Positions 41,837-53,575 of a DNA stretch of 64,000 nt are shown here, piece by piece; position 1 is the first letter of the stretch, and each line of letters starts with the position of its first letter. Both the position numbers and the translations under genes were made by a program. The notes beneath the pieces were generated by a model. That model ran no database searches, had not been told where the DNA came from, and was given only the letters and a program-made list of their open reading frames with translations. The stretch comes from Lepiota brunneoincarnata (lineage: Eukaryota; Basidiomycota; Agaricomycetes; Agaricales; Agaricaceae): contig JAEBUN010000001.1 of the NCBI GenBank assembly GCA_023014365.1, positions 3,348,001 to 3,412,000 on the forward strand, written 5' to 3'.

Positions 41837-43181
41837 GACTGCCCTGCCCTCCCGACCGGTATTGCCGGCTCCCATGGACACAGCCCCCGATGCTAGAGCC
41901 TCCTCGGCCGTACCGTCTGGAGGGGCTAAGTCCTCCAACTCCAAGGGGAAAGGCAAGGCCCCCTCTCCCCCTGTGCTGCCGCCTAACCCTAGGGGTCCGG
42001 GCCCATCGCAGGCAGGCACATCCTATGCGCAGTTGGCGGTCCCGCCGCTGCCGCCTAAGGTGAATCTCTCCACCAAGCCCAGGGCCACGAAGCACTCCTT
42101 CGCTCAGGTGGCCGCCGCCCCCCCGGTCTCAAGGGATGGTGACATGAAGGTTGTGGAGGCCATTGCCACCATGGCAAGGGCCTTCCCACACCGGTCGCCC
42201 GCGGATATCCTCCACACTGTTGGTAGGGGATCCCCTGCTCCTTTGTCTGGGAGGCCTCGCAACACCACCGCTGGCCCCACTAGGCACCAGATTGTCATCC
42301 TGTTCGTAGGCCCCAGGCCCCCAATCAAGTACTTGTCTCAGGTCGTCGTGGGGGCTAATCGTGCCCTCCTCAATGCGAAGTCCTCCCTTAACGTCATGTC
42401 AGCCTCCCCAGTGTACGATGGCGTCTCTCTTGTGACTGACCCGGTTGTGTCCATGGCGGATCTTAACATGATCCAGGACTGGGCCTCCCGGTTCTTCCTA
42501 GCGGGATCGCAGCCTACAGCCATGGTCCCCTCCTCCAAGTCCTTCATAAAGGTGTCAGATGTCCCCTTCTTTGCCCCTGACGGGTCGCGCATTACCAGTC
42601 AGTGGATTGAGAACATCATGCGGCAGTCGTTGCATCGAGGTTTCCTTAACCTCCAGGGCCCCCCCAGGGTCAGGAGGAACTCCGACAAATCAGACACTGC
42701 GACTGTCTGGTTTGAGATATGGGACTTGCAGACCGGGTCCACTTCCAAGTTGATGATTGGGAGGTCATTGGCCATTGGGCCCCGTGCTTGTCCTATAAGT
42801 GCGGCCTCCCAGCGGGTTGGGACGTCCCTCTGCCGCCGGTATTGGCGGTGGGGGCACCCGACTAATGTCTGCAGGGTGCGGTTCCCGACCTGCCCCCTCT
42901 GCTCCAAACCTCACAGCGAGGAGAACCACAGGTTGATGGCAGGGTGCTGCAAGGCCTGCCCCAACACAAACCCACTGGTCGACAGCACTGCCGAGGGCAC
43001 TCCGTGCCCTCACCAGTCCCGATGTAGGAATTGCAGCAGCCCCCATGCCACCCATGACAAGAAATGCCCCTTCTGGCACAAGCGTTTTGAGGACGGTTGG
43101 GCCAAGAAGAGATATCAGGAGGTGCGCAGTTCCCTTACCACCCCCAGGGTCCCACTAACTCAGTCTAGGAGTAATGCCTAG
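41837..43181 (+). pseudogene. LINE-A ORF1 (N-terminus cut), otherwise open
   Basis: Starts inside ORF1 right after the SINE poly(A) (GACTGCC) and is open to TAG at 43179-43181. It has the K/P-rich linker, the central domain and all three knuckles (CRRYWRWGHPTNVC with the second Cys changed to Tyr; CPLCSKPH; CRNCSSPHATHDKKC). The Cys-to-Tyr change in knuckle 1 (a G-to-A change) probably weakens zinc binding. ORF2 starts at 43174 in the overlap. Confidence 0.8.
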
Positions 43182-44342
43182 GTTCCTTAACGAGTTACGT
43201 ATATGCTCTCAGAATGTAAATCGTAATTACATTCTGCTGGACTCTTATCTTGAGTTATATAAAAGTGACTTTGACGTCCTGTTCGTGCAAGAACCCCCTT
43301 GGCGAAACCTCCGTAAGGCTCCCTCCACTGTCTCTAGGGACGGGGAGGATGTTGTAGGCGCCCCGCTCCATCCGGAGTGGGTGTGCATCTGGAACCCTCA
43401 GCCGGGCGATTCGTCCCTGTGGATGTTGGCTTATGTCCACTCGAGGCTGAAGTTGCTGCGACCGTCCCTCCGTAGGGACTTGGTCGATCACTGCGACATT
43501 ATGGTTGTGTCCCTGTGGCAAGGGAGGCACACCTATAATCTCATGAACGTCTACTCGGACGACCGGCACACCGCCATCCTAGCCCTTCAGGGGCTGGTGG
43601 ACTCTCTGCCTGCCATGACGTATATAGCAGGTGACTTCAATTGCCACTCGGAGTGGTGGGATCCTAATTGGGTCTCGTATCCGGGGATTGCCCAGTCTCT
43701 CTTGGAGGTTGGGATGGATCTGGGGCTTGATTTGGTGCTTCCAGTGGTTCCGGGCCCGACTCACTTCCCACACGATACGAATCTGTCACCATCGGTAATT
43801 GATCTCGTCTTCCTCCCGATGGCTTGAGATCCTGATCTCAGGCCCCTGATCGATCTGGAGATGCGCAGTCCTTCGGACTACGCTCCTCTTACTCTGGTTC
43901 TTCCGGTCACTCGCTTTATGACCGGAGTGATCCACTGTGTTCTGAAGCCCGATAGCGAATGTTTCGCTTGCCCCTTTATAGGGGGAGGAACTTCCTCCCC
44001 CTACTGGACTCCCTCGGGAAGCCAATCCAACCCTCGTACCTCTCTGGAGGTGCGTGGCTCCGAGAAATCGGCCCCCAGATGTCCGTCGCTGGCACAGCGA
44101 AGGCCACCCGCACTATACTCAGTCATGCCCCTATCGGGGAGTACCGCGCTAGATTCCACCCCCAGGAGGACCACTCCTGTCCCTGTGGGTTGCGGCTTGA
44201 AACCCGCACCCACATACTCACTTCTTGTCTGAAGTACACGTGGCGTGACGGCTTACCCTGCAACCTCAACGCCCTTCTGGGCTTTCTGGAATGCAATCCC
44301 TCCGCGTTTGCGTTCCTATCCCGGCCCCAAGGGGTGGGATAA
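43174..44342 (+). pseudogene. LINE-A ORF2 with internal deletion
   Basis: The endonuclease domain is the best preserved here (SQNVNRN, VQEPPW, IAGDFNCHSEW; CGA kept at 43459 where other copies have TGA). TGA at 43825-43827 replaces CGA. At about 43958 the linker, RT and RNase H-like region are deleted: GATAGCGA joins ATGTTTCGCTTGCCCC of the C-terminus, with 2-3 nt of microhomology. The end has the zinc finger CPCGLRLETRTHILTSC and stop. The 3' UTR and poly(A) follow to 44790. Confidence 0.8.
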
Positions 44343-44790
44343 CTGGGGAGGGCCTTCGGGTTATTCCCCCCTCGCAGCTTCGGCCTCGAGGGACTGGTGG
44401 TTATTCGCCCCCCGCCCTTGGGCAGGGTGTAGCGATTTATGGAGAATCGACTCCTAACACCCTTAGGGGTGGAGACCCGACGTTCTTAGAGCCTTAGTCT
44501 GCGGGGTGTAGGGATTTACGGAGAATTGACTCCTAACCCCCTTTGGGGGGGGGACCTGTCGGCCCTATCCACCCCTCGTCTGCCGCACCCTGGTTTCCGT
44601 TGGGGTAGCGGGCTCTTCGCCCACGCACACTTCTTTACGGAGTGTCGCCTTTCGAGTCAGCGGGACTCTCTTCCCTACCTTTATTGGTAGTTATACCATG
44701 TACTAGTTACTTTGTTGTAGTTAGTGCACACAGACTGCGTTCAAGCACCGCGTTATAAATTGTTGATTTCAAAAAAAAAAAAAAAAAAAA
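44343..44790 (+). other. LINE-A 3' UTR and poly(A)
   Basis: The same two-unit 3' UTR as at 15607, here with CCCCCTTTGGGGGG in the second hairpin (UUUG loop), ending GTTATAAATTGTTGATTTC and 20 A at 44771-44790. The next bases, GAGGTACAAG, belong to a minus-strand LINE-A, giving another (A)n-GA junction. Confidence 0.75.
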
Positions 44791-47202
44791 GAGGTACAAG
44801 GGTTGGATTGGTTTCCCGAGGGAGTCCAGTAGGGGAAGGAAGTTCCTTCCCCTGTACAAGGGCAAGCAAAACATATTCACCCACTTGTCAATACACCCTC
44901 TCGTGACCTCAGCCCGGAGGGAGTTGATAGTAGTTGCCGGGTGGACGCCCAGCGACACATGGAGTTCCTTCGCCATCGCAACAGCGTCAGAGTGAAGTTC
45001 TGCCACAGAGCCCGAAGGCACCTGCCAGAAGGTAACAGTCCGCTGGGCCTTGAAAGACAGCCAGCAGTCTAGGGACCGGCACACCTCCAGGGAATGGACC
45101 TGGCCGGCGTGTACAGAGGGATCCACAGCTCTGCGGGCGGAGCCCACGGAGCTGGTGTAGATGAAGATGTGGTCGGTTTCCGCACAGTCCAGGACCATGC
45201 TTACTCCCAACCGAATGGAGTGAAGCTCCGCATCAGCGAGCAGAATCCTCCCCGCGGCCTGCCTGGCCTGCTTGACCAGATGCCCACCTGCAAACACGCA
45301 AGCTGCTGAGACAGCCTGCAGCCTCCCACATGGCAGCCGGTGGGCACCAGCCACTATGCAGACAGACGAAGGATCAGACTGCGCCCTCCGAATGGAGGCG
45401 TGTAGCCCGTCAAGATGCTGTTGCTTTGAATCCCCCTCCGGATCAACAGTGTAAAGCCTAAACTTGATCCGCTCCGAGAAGTGGTCCAAGAGACGCAGAC
45501 CTGGCCTGTTCTCGTCCGCGAACGGGGAGAATGGCTCAGTAAGCTGTGGAAGCACTGCTTGTACCTCCATAAGAGCACTCCTCACCTTAGGCTGAAGCGC
45601 AGGGGTGAGAGTTGAGATAGCCCGAGGATGCTCCGGAGAACTTCCCCTAAACTCATGGCCCAGCAAGGGCCGTAGCGGATGATTAGCTGCAAGAGTGGCA
45701 ACCTGGAATATTGTTCAGGAGGCCAGCTTCTTAAAATGCAGCCGGAAGGGCAGAAGGCCCGCAAGGGCCTCTGCCCCCCCGGCTGGTGATGTGCGAAATG
45801 CACCGATGATCCAGTTAGTGGCTCTCTGCTGCATGGAGTTAAACATCTTGAGGATTCCCTTGTTGCGGAAACCCTCATGATACCACATACGAAACCCATA
45901 CGTGGCAATGGGCACCACGCAGGATCGGTAAAGGAGGCGCTTCTGGTCAGGAAGCAACCCCCGGGTTGAATTACCAAGCATTCCCATCGCACCAACCGTG
46001 GAGAATGCCTTGGTAGAATAGTAGCGGACGTGCTCACGAAAAGTGAGAGCACGGTCAAAATAGAAGCCCAAGTACCACCAGAACGGCTTGGGTTTCAAGG
46101 GGGTGTCCCCCGTGTATGGATGGAAGCCCAGGTCAATAGGCGGGTTGGCATCCCTAGGGTTGCGAGAGAAGTGAAAAACCTCTGACTTGGTATGCTCAAG
46201 CGTGAGGCCAAAGGAGTCAAAGAGCCCATGTATGCAGCGGTAAGCCACCTGCAGGACAGTAATGTTGTCCTCCCAGTTCTTGGTCTGGACTATAAGGGTC
46301 CCATCGTCAATATACGAGAGCATGTTGATGCCAAGGCCGGGGGTCCGCTGGTAATACAAGTACACCAGGAGGGCGAGATATAGGGCGGACAAGATGGGGG
46401 ACAGAGCCGAGCCCTGTCCAACGCCCACATCCGCCTGTCTAGGATCAGACCGAAAGGAATTCCACAAATACGTGGTAGACCTCCCAACCAGGTAGGAGCC
46501 GAAGAATCGCACCAATTCAGGCGCAAAACCCGACCCTGACAGCACCGCCAGAATCATATCGTGATTCAGCGAAGGGAAGAACTGAGCGATGTCAAAGGCT
46601 ACAACGCTAGTCCGCAGTCCCTGAGCCCATCCTGCACGAACGAGATGAGTGAGGATCAACCTGGTGTCCTCAGTGGACTTCTGGCGGATACCGCCAACCT
46701 GGTTGGGATGGAACACCCCCCACTTGACGCAGTCAAACTGGAGGCAGTTGGAGATCATCTTCTCCACAAGTTTACCCAATGTGTTAAGTAACACAATTGG
46801 CCGGAAAGCCTTGGGGGTGGAGTATGAGGGCTTCCCCAGTTTAGGTATGACCACCGAGTTAGACTCCTTGAAATAATCAGGCCAATGTCCTGCCGTCAGG
46901 CAGGCATTGGCGAGATCGATGAACACGCGGCAGGACGCTCAATCCGCCACAATGTCCTTCAGATACGACCACGTAATGTGGTCAGGCCCTGGGGCAGACT
47001 TCTTCGCACAAGAACGTAAAGCGTCCTTGAGCTCCAAAGTGGAGAAAGGATACCACGCCCTCTCCACCTGTGCGGGGAGAGCGTCCAGCACAGAGGGATC
47101 CACAGCGCGGCCAGAGGCCGCGTTGTAGGTCCCGTGAAGGGCGTCCCATAGGGAGCCCATGTCATGACACGGCATGCCACTGTGCTGAATCACGTCACAT
47201 GG
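44791..47202 (-). pseudogene. LINE-A ORF2, RT to C-terminus, minus strand
   Basis: A long minus-strand piece: RNase H-like region (about 44900-45330), thumb, RT (NPQ motif near 46690; FDIAQFFPSLNHDMILAVLSG near 46580; GVGQGSALSPILSALYLA near 46400; YIDDG near 46310) back to the APE/RT linker (DVIQHSGMPCHDMGSLWDALHG). TGA near 45715 (CGA in others) is the only clear stop in the RT half. Left end: truncated by the poly(A) of a plus copy. Right end: leaves LINE sequence near 47202. Confidence 0.8.
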
Positions 47203-47505
47203 GTTGACGGCCATCCCACGAGGTGGGGAAACCGTAGCATGCATGCTTGCCGCTGTACTGTGGCAGGCAGTAGGCTCTTGGAGAGGGCTCCTCGGGGAGC
47301 CGGGGGACAGGACATCCAATGGGTCGGTGGAGGGGGTAGGGGGGGGACCACGGCCTGAACTGCGGGATCCACCACGATCCGCCCCTCCTCACGCAGCCTA
47401 TTGGGAGGCCGAGGGGGACATGTGGGGTTGCGAGTACTACTGGAGGGATCCAACAGCGGGGGTGCGCAGGATGAGATAGAAAGCGTCAAGGTGGGTGTGG
47501 CTGTG
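47203..47505 (-). other. GC-rich sequence at the LINE edge, unrecognised
   Basis: About 300 bp of G-rich plus strand (C/P-rich when translated on the minus strand, open for about 90 codons: CAPPLLDPSSSTRNPTCPPRP). The minus-strand frame runs into the adjacent LINE-A ORF2 frame. It may be a LINE 5' segment joined by internal deletion, but it matches neither the 7486 module nor the ORF1 N-terminus at 39322. At about 47480-47510 composition falls abruptly to AT-rich DNA. Confidence 0.35.
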
Positions 47506-48691
47506 CACGTTGCTGGTGGTAGTACCAGATCAAGAAGCGATTGATTTAGTCAGGCGCTAGATATCGCCAATCATCCCACACAATGATGTTTGGGATACTC
47601 ATTACAGCTACTGAATAGATATATATATACAGATTATGATTCATCACATGACTGATTGATCTTTCTCTTATCAACCAAGTGATCTTGACCTTTGCCAAAT
47701 TTTTCAATCACACAATGCAGCAAACTTCTTCACACACCCCAAGCAATGAATCTAACTCTGTCCCATCATCACAAGAGATTATATCCTATTGTGACTCATG
47801 GCTCTGTGCAATATTACTTGCCATCCAAAATTCCACTGGTGAGAAGGAAGCATGGATTACCAAAGGCATAGAAAAAGAACTGGTATGTATGTAATGATTG
47901 ACATTTTCTCAGCTCATTCCGATTGTTGCCATTTGATGTGATGTTAGCATTTCTCGATGATTGCTGTCGGCTTGGCCATGGCAAGTGGCCAATTGCTGAA
48001 CGTGCCACTGGTTACACAATATTTGGCCCGGCACCACCTAGACCCACACACAGAAAACATGCGAGATCTGGCCATGCTTCTCTCCCTTGATGCCAGAAAT
48101 CATCCAAGCCACCCAACTAGCACTGCCCTGAGCTACATCGCCAATTGGTGGGAACATAACACAGCGCCAAGCGAGGATGATTTTATTAATGTTACAAATG
48201 TGACTGAATGTCTGGAGCATCATTACAAAGTGATGCAGTTGAGCTATACTGTGGCCTCTTCTTATTCCACCTTGGATAAGTGCCCATTTGCACCCAAACC
48301 CCACCTTGACAAAGAGTGCTCCAGATGCAAAATGTACTGTAGTGCTGCCATGGATGCGCTCCATCAATTACATAGCCTCTAAATAAAGATACAGACTGCT
48401 GAGGCTTCTGCCAAGAATGAACAGCTCCTTATAATGTGGTGAGCCTCTGCATTTCATCAGCTGCATGAGCAGGCCACTCTAAAGGAAACAGAAGTCCCAT
48501 CACTTGGGTATCAATCAGGTTCAGCCGATGGCAATGCACAAGGCAGCTTGCCGGCCACGACACTAGCCACCAGCACCTCAAGCATAAAGGCCAGAGCTTT
48601 GGCAACAACAGCGGCCACATCACAACCTCAACGGCACAAAACCCGGAATACTTTGGCGCCTGTGACGCCAAAGCCAATGCCTTCTTGAATC

Positions 48692-49646
48692 TTTTTTTTT
48701 TTTTTGAAATCAACAATTTATAACGCGGTGCTCGAACGCAGTCCGTGTGCACTAACTACAACAAAGCAACTAGTACATGGTATAACTACCAATAAAGGTA
48801 GGGAAGAGAGTCCCGCTGACTCGAAAGGCTACACTCCATAAAGAAGTGCATGTGGGCGAAGAGTCCACTACCCCGACAGAAACCAGGGCGTGGCAGACAA
48901 GGGGTGGATAGGGCCAGCAGGTCCCCCCCCCAAAGGGGGTTAGGAGTCAGTTCCCCATAAATCCCTACACCCCGCAGGCTAAGGCTCTAAGGACTTTGGG
49001 TCTCTGCCCTGACGGGCGTTAGGAGTCAATTCCCCATAAATCGCTACACCCCGCCCTAGGGCAAGGGGCAAATAACCACTGGTCCCTTGAGACCAAAGCC
49101 GCGAGGGGGGAATAACCTGAAGGCCCTCCCCAGTTATCCCACCCCTTGGGGCCGGGATAGGAATGCAAACACGGAAGGATTGTGCTCCAGAAAGCCCAGA
49201 AGGGCATCGAGGTCGTGGGGTAAGCCACCATGTCGCGTGTACTTCGGACAAGAAGTGAGTATGTGAGTGCAGGTCTCAAGCCGCAGCCCACAGGGACAGG
49301 AGTGATCCTCCTGGGGATGGAATCTAGCGCGGTACTCCCCGATAGGGGCGTGACCGAGTATGGTGCAGGCGGCCCTCACTGTACCAGCAACAGACATCTG
49401 GGGGCCAATTTCTCAGAGCCACGCACCTCCGGAGAGGTACGAGGGTTGGATTGGCTTCCTGAGGGAGTCCAGCAGGGGGAGGAAGTTCCTCCCCCTATAG
49501 AGGGGTGAGCAAAACATGTTCACCCACTCATCGATACACCCCCTCGTAACCTCAGCCCGGAGAGAGTCAATAGTAGTCACCAGGCGAACGCCCAACGATA
49601 CATGGAGCTCCTTCGCCATTGCGACGGCGTCAGAGTGAAGCTCTGC
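48692..49646 (-). mobile_element. LINE-A copy, 5'-truncated, with 15-bp TSD
   Basis: Poly(T) from 48692, 3' UTR and ORF2 C-terminus (CPCGLRLETCTHILTSC) to VAMAKELHVSLG and AELHSDA. The direct repeats ATGCCTTCTTGAATC at 48677-48691 and 49647-49661 are identical. In element orientation the TSD starts GATTCAAG directly after the poly(A). Confidence 0.92.
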
Positions 49647-50206
49647 ATGCCTTCTTGAATCAAGGCCCCAACAAATTCTGAATTGGCCAAACGATTCAGG
49701 GAACATTCAAGTACTGAGCACCAGCAGCTTCAGAGTGAACCATCACTCAAATGGACGTGGGGAGTGGATCTTGATAACAATGATATCCGGCAGATGTGCC
49801 ATACTACCGACAATAATTACAAGGTCCCTCACTCTGGGTACGGTTGTTCCCTCCGGCAAGGTCATTTCTGAGGAGAGGATTCCATAACGCCTTCTCTCCC
49901 AGGCTCAGGTACATGGCAACTATCTTCTATCCTGTCAAATCAACCAGGCCAGACCAAGTTACATTCCAATGATATACTGGCACACTTTCAGGCCTTCCCC
50001 CTTTCCTGTGTGCATCAGGTAGACACTCACGCACCTCATTCACCATCATCATCTTTTGCATCAGGCCCATCACCATCTGCTGTATTCACTTGCTTGTTGC
50101 TAAGCACTTGGCCTACTGGCAATGTTGTTGCCGAACCTACCCTTCCTGTGCCACAAGAAGGAGCCTCAGATGCTCCCTTTCCCATTGAACCATTGCCACC
50201 CTCTCT

Positions 50207-52470
50207 TTTTTTTTTTGTTTTTTTTTTTAAATCTCTAATTTATTACGCAGGCCGCGTAGGGAGGCTGTGTGCAGCAATGTACTACAGTACAAATGACCGA
50301 GCCGTACACTACAGGGTATCTGTACATACAATGCATGACTGCGGATGCAGGCATGTGTTTCCCCATGCCCAGGACGAAGCTGCCCTGAATGAACAGAGGC
50401 GGGAAGACAGCTGCTGCCCAGCGCGTGGCGCGGGAACCAGACCAGAGCGAGGTCCCCCCCCTAATGGGGGTTAGGGGTCAATTCCCACGTAAATCCCTAC
50501 ACACCGCCTGAAGATGGCGGGGGAATAACCAATGCCCCAGCCCGGCCCCAACCGGGTGCCAGGCAGAGCTACTAGCCGATACCCCCTGGGGGGGGCCCAG
50601 CCCTCTCAGCGAACACGAACGCAGTCGGGGATGCCTCGAGGAAAGCAATGAGAGCCTCGACCATAGCCGGGACCCCTGCCATGGAGTGCCTAGGGCAGCT
50701 CCGGAACACATGCTCATGGGTCTCCTCCCAAAACCCGTAGCAACAGGAGTAGTCTTCCTGTGGGAAAAAGTGCCTCTGATAGCTCCCTAGTGGCACGTGG
50801 TTAAGAATAGCACGCATCATCCAGGCCATCAGAGACACCAAATGAGCATGCAGGATCCAGGCCCCACCATGGAGGTATGTGGGCTGCAGGGGACGGTCGT
50901 CGTCCCTGGCGAGCTGGAGGAAACCATGCCTGTGGTGGTCAGGATCCTGGAACGAATCAATCCAGCGGTCCTGACACGAACATACTTCCTCCTTGTGGAG
51001 GTAGTCAAGCAAGGCCCAGGGACAAGCCCCTACTCCAACGGGAGGCAACAACCAAGCAAAGTCGTGCACCTGAGTATGGAAAGGCCACCTCGTGCATGAA
51101 GGGACCTCCCAGAAATGGACCAAGCGGGCCAGACCCCCGGCAAACCACTTGGCGAGAAGGCGGCAGACCACCAAGGAATGACCCTGGGCAGAGTGCACCA
51201 ACGGGTCCACCACCCACCTGGCCGAAGCCATCGAGCCCATCCAAGGAGCTCCTTGTGGGCAAACTCCGTGTAATCCCAATATAGCCCACTTGGCATAAGA
51301 TGAGTGCTACGGCGCCTGTTACTCCCATACCAGACTGAGCTTTACTTGCCATAGACACAGGCGGAGGCCTCCCCTATAGGTGGTGCACCCGGGGGCATGG
51401 GTCAGCACACTAACAGCCTCCCTAATTGGTGTGGCACTAAAGCCAGCGGGCTGGACTTACATGAGGTGGCGCAAAAACGCAGAACACCCCAAACCCATTG
51501 CCCTCCCAACTAGGTAATCCCCGGGGTAGTGGGTTGGCACAAAAGGCCTTCCTAAAGGCTGTACAAGGCAGGCTAAACTCCGCCACTCAACTCACAGGCT
51601 CATGCTAGAACCACTGATGTGGTAACAACTCAAACCAATAAACCCAGATCTTACCCAGGATCGATCGACAGCAGATCTTGATCTCTTGAGCCGGTTCGCC
51701 ATTCTCTGAACAAACCGCTATGGCCCAGTGGCTACCCAGGGTGCGACCCCTGGACCACCTTCCCATTACCCAGCAGCTGGTTCATGATTGAGATCCGGTT
51801 GCCCAGATCCACGATAAGCATGGATCCCCATATAACTGTCCAGGCTTACTGTCTTGCAGGGGCCGCTACCAGGATGGAAGTCGCAGCGTGAGAGCTGTCC
51901 TGGAGTTTGGGTGATCCCTACTAACGTCCTGCACCCGGCTGAGCTTTACTCGCTTGGAATGCAGGAGAGGGATGGCCTGTCCTCTCGGTCAGCTTGTTTT
52001 CATGGCTATGCCCCCTCTTACCATCCCCTATCCTCTCAGTCCCTTGCGGGCATGCCCTCGTTTTCAAGCAGGAGACTCCCTACTCGTGAGGGGGTATTTG
52101 GGGGAAGTGCACTCACTACAGGTTTCACAAGAGCTTGGTGAGGAGCGTGGTTGTCCCACTGCGAACCCGCCCAGGATGTGCCCAGGGGGACTCCTAACCC
52201 ATTTTGGCCAGCCAGGGATCCACTGACCCCAGCAGAGACTGCCCAGAATTGCCAGCTCATCAGGCAGCCAGCATACCCAGCCATTAAGCACCTTTGCCAA
52301 GGGTGCACCCAACTCCCCAACAACCCCAGACAGCCCCGGGACGCTCCAGAAGGGTGAAGAGAGGTGGAATAGTGTAGGCAACCCATTAAGAACAGGACGG
52401 CTGCCTGTAGATTAGGAGTAGAAAATAATATAAGAGGGGGATGATGGTGGTAAGAGGGAAAGGAGCGTTG
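50207..52470 (-). mobile_element. LINE-B copy with internal deletion and 15-bp TSD
   Basis: A TSD ATTGCCACCCTCTCT at 50192-50206 and 52471-52485. On the minus strand: 5' module (52470 to about 51260), then directly an RNase H-like and C-terminal segment, a short 3' UTR (diverged single hairpin unit CCCCCCTAATGGGGG near 50455) and a poly(A) with one interruption. The ORF1, APE and RT parts are deleted. It proves that the 5' module is the true LINE 5' end and that LINE-B has its own 3' end (AAATCTCTAATTTATTACG). Confidence 0.88.
50572..51279 (-). pseudogene. LINE-B ORF2 C-terminus fused to a 5' ATG
   Basis: A 235-codon open frame reading VCPQGAPWMGS from the 5' module directly into the RNase H-like region (WVVDPLVHSAQGHSLVVC; VHFWEVPS) and a C-terminal zinc finger (YSCCYGFWEETHEHVFRSC). 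It is homologous to LINE-A (AVDPSVHAGQVHSLEVC). The fusion is in frame and could be translated, but the enzyme domains are gone; I treat it as a deletion product. Confidence 0.65.
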
Positions 52471-53191
52471 ATTGCCACCCTCTCTATCCCCTGCGATTCA
52501 CTGCATGGACACCACTAGTGCACTCCAACACTCACTGAGACTACCCATTCCCTGCAATGCCCCTGACACACAGTTTAGGACTCTTTTCTTGTCCTCAGCC
52601 AACTCATCCGATGATGGTCTTCTTTCTGCAGCTGCATTAGCACTCCATCTTGATGCTCCCTCACCAACTCCCATCTTGCCTGAAGCCAGGTCTGCCACAG
52701 CTGGCTTATTTGCGCATCATCGCCTCAGGTCAGGCTTGAGTGGCCAGAGCCTGGACTCTGACATTCTTGCAAATGCCACTTATGCCCTCAATAATGCTGC
52801 TGCCATGCTATCGGCTATAGCAGCTGAAGACGTTGTGTCAATGACTGGCCCCCACTCCTCAACCTCTTTTTCTTTAACTGGCCGGAGCTTAAGCTCTACC
52901 ATTCTTACAGATGCTGCTCATTGCCTGCATGATGCCTCCCTTAGTCTCTTGAATGTATTCAATCATGGCAGCCTTGCTCTCACCAATCCTCACTCCCGAA
53001 CTTCCAGTTCAAGTAGTAACAGTGTGACCTCCGCCGCCCTTGCCAATGCCACTTATGCCCTCGATGTTGCTGTGGACATGGCAACCCTCTCATTATCTGC
53101 ATCCAATAATCCCCTGGCAGTGGATGACCAGGGCCACAACATCCTTGCAGAATGTATGGTTGGTGGTATGCTGTCATATAGACCATTGTAG

Positions 53192-53575
53192 TACCCATGC
53201 TGCTGGTTCCACCCCATTGTCCGGTACCTGTATCACATCCAGCATTCAATTTGTCAATATTTCCAGCATTCGTGAATGTATCATACTCGTCACTTTGCCA
53301 CATACATTCTAATATGGAAGGATGGTTATATCTAGGTTGTGCCAGCCCACCCCTCCCAGATTGCTGCTTTCCACTCCCTAACCTGGAATTTCTAGTACCT
53401 ACGATCCTGACCTCTTAGGACTTCTTTGACCGTGGGATAAGATCTGGGCATGAAGATTTATGGTGAGGTAGCAAAGCCAGTGGGCCTGCTGGCTCCCATT
53501 CACTTGATACAGTGTATGCGTTCGCTAGCCCCACTCACTTGATACACTGTAGGTTGACTACCTGTGTAATATGCC
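53192..53575 (+). other. No confident gene
   Basis: The sequence between the two decayed coding blocks contains short open frames (for example around 53197-53418) that look like continuing coding sequence with stops, but no splice sites or domains could be fixed. Confidence 0.4.

Larger units (their letters stand above)
47715..53191 (+). pseudogene. Decayed unknown gene (about 720 codons) split by two LINEs
   Basis: Family not recognised. Exon 1 is 47715-47882 (MQQTSSHTPSNE...), intron 47883-47947 (GTATGT...TTAG). A single frame then runs 47948-48691, 49662-50206 and 52486-53191; across both LINE insertions it is restored exactly when each insert plus one TSD is removed (PPSL joins SPAIHCMD). 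Four stops interrupt it, TAA 48380, TGA 48440, TGA 48686 and TGA 49869, each explicable by C-to-T (CAA or CGA). The first part has CPFAPKPHLDKECSRCKMYC, a Cys-rich segment; the middle is S/T/A-rich; the last part has three related helical repeats (ILANATYALNNAAAML, ILTDAAHCLHDASLSL, ALANATYALDVAVDM). It could be an old transposon ORF or a host gene. Confidence 0.55.

Noticed and set aside
47203..47505. Start of a host gene promoter or CpG island
   Set aside because: The G-rich stretch is continuous with a LINE reading frame on the minus strand and ends abruptly; there is no evidence of a promoter.
48470..49887. A second long frame across the first LINE insertion (reading SFGNNSGHITTSTAQNPEYF)
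   Set aside because: After exact removal of the insert plus one TSD this frame meets TGA within seven codons, whereas the other frame continues to 53191 with only C-to-T type stops.
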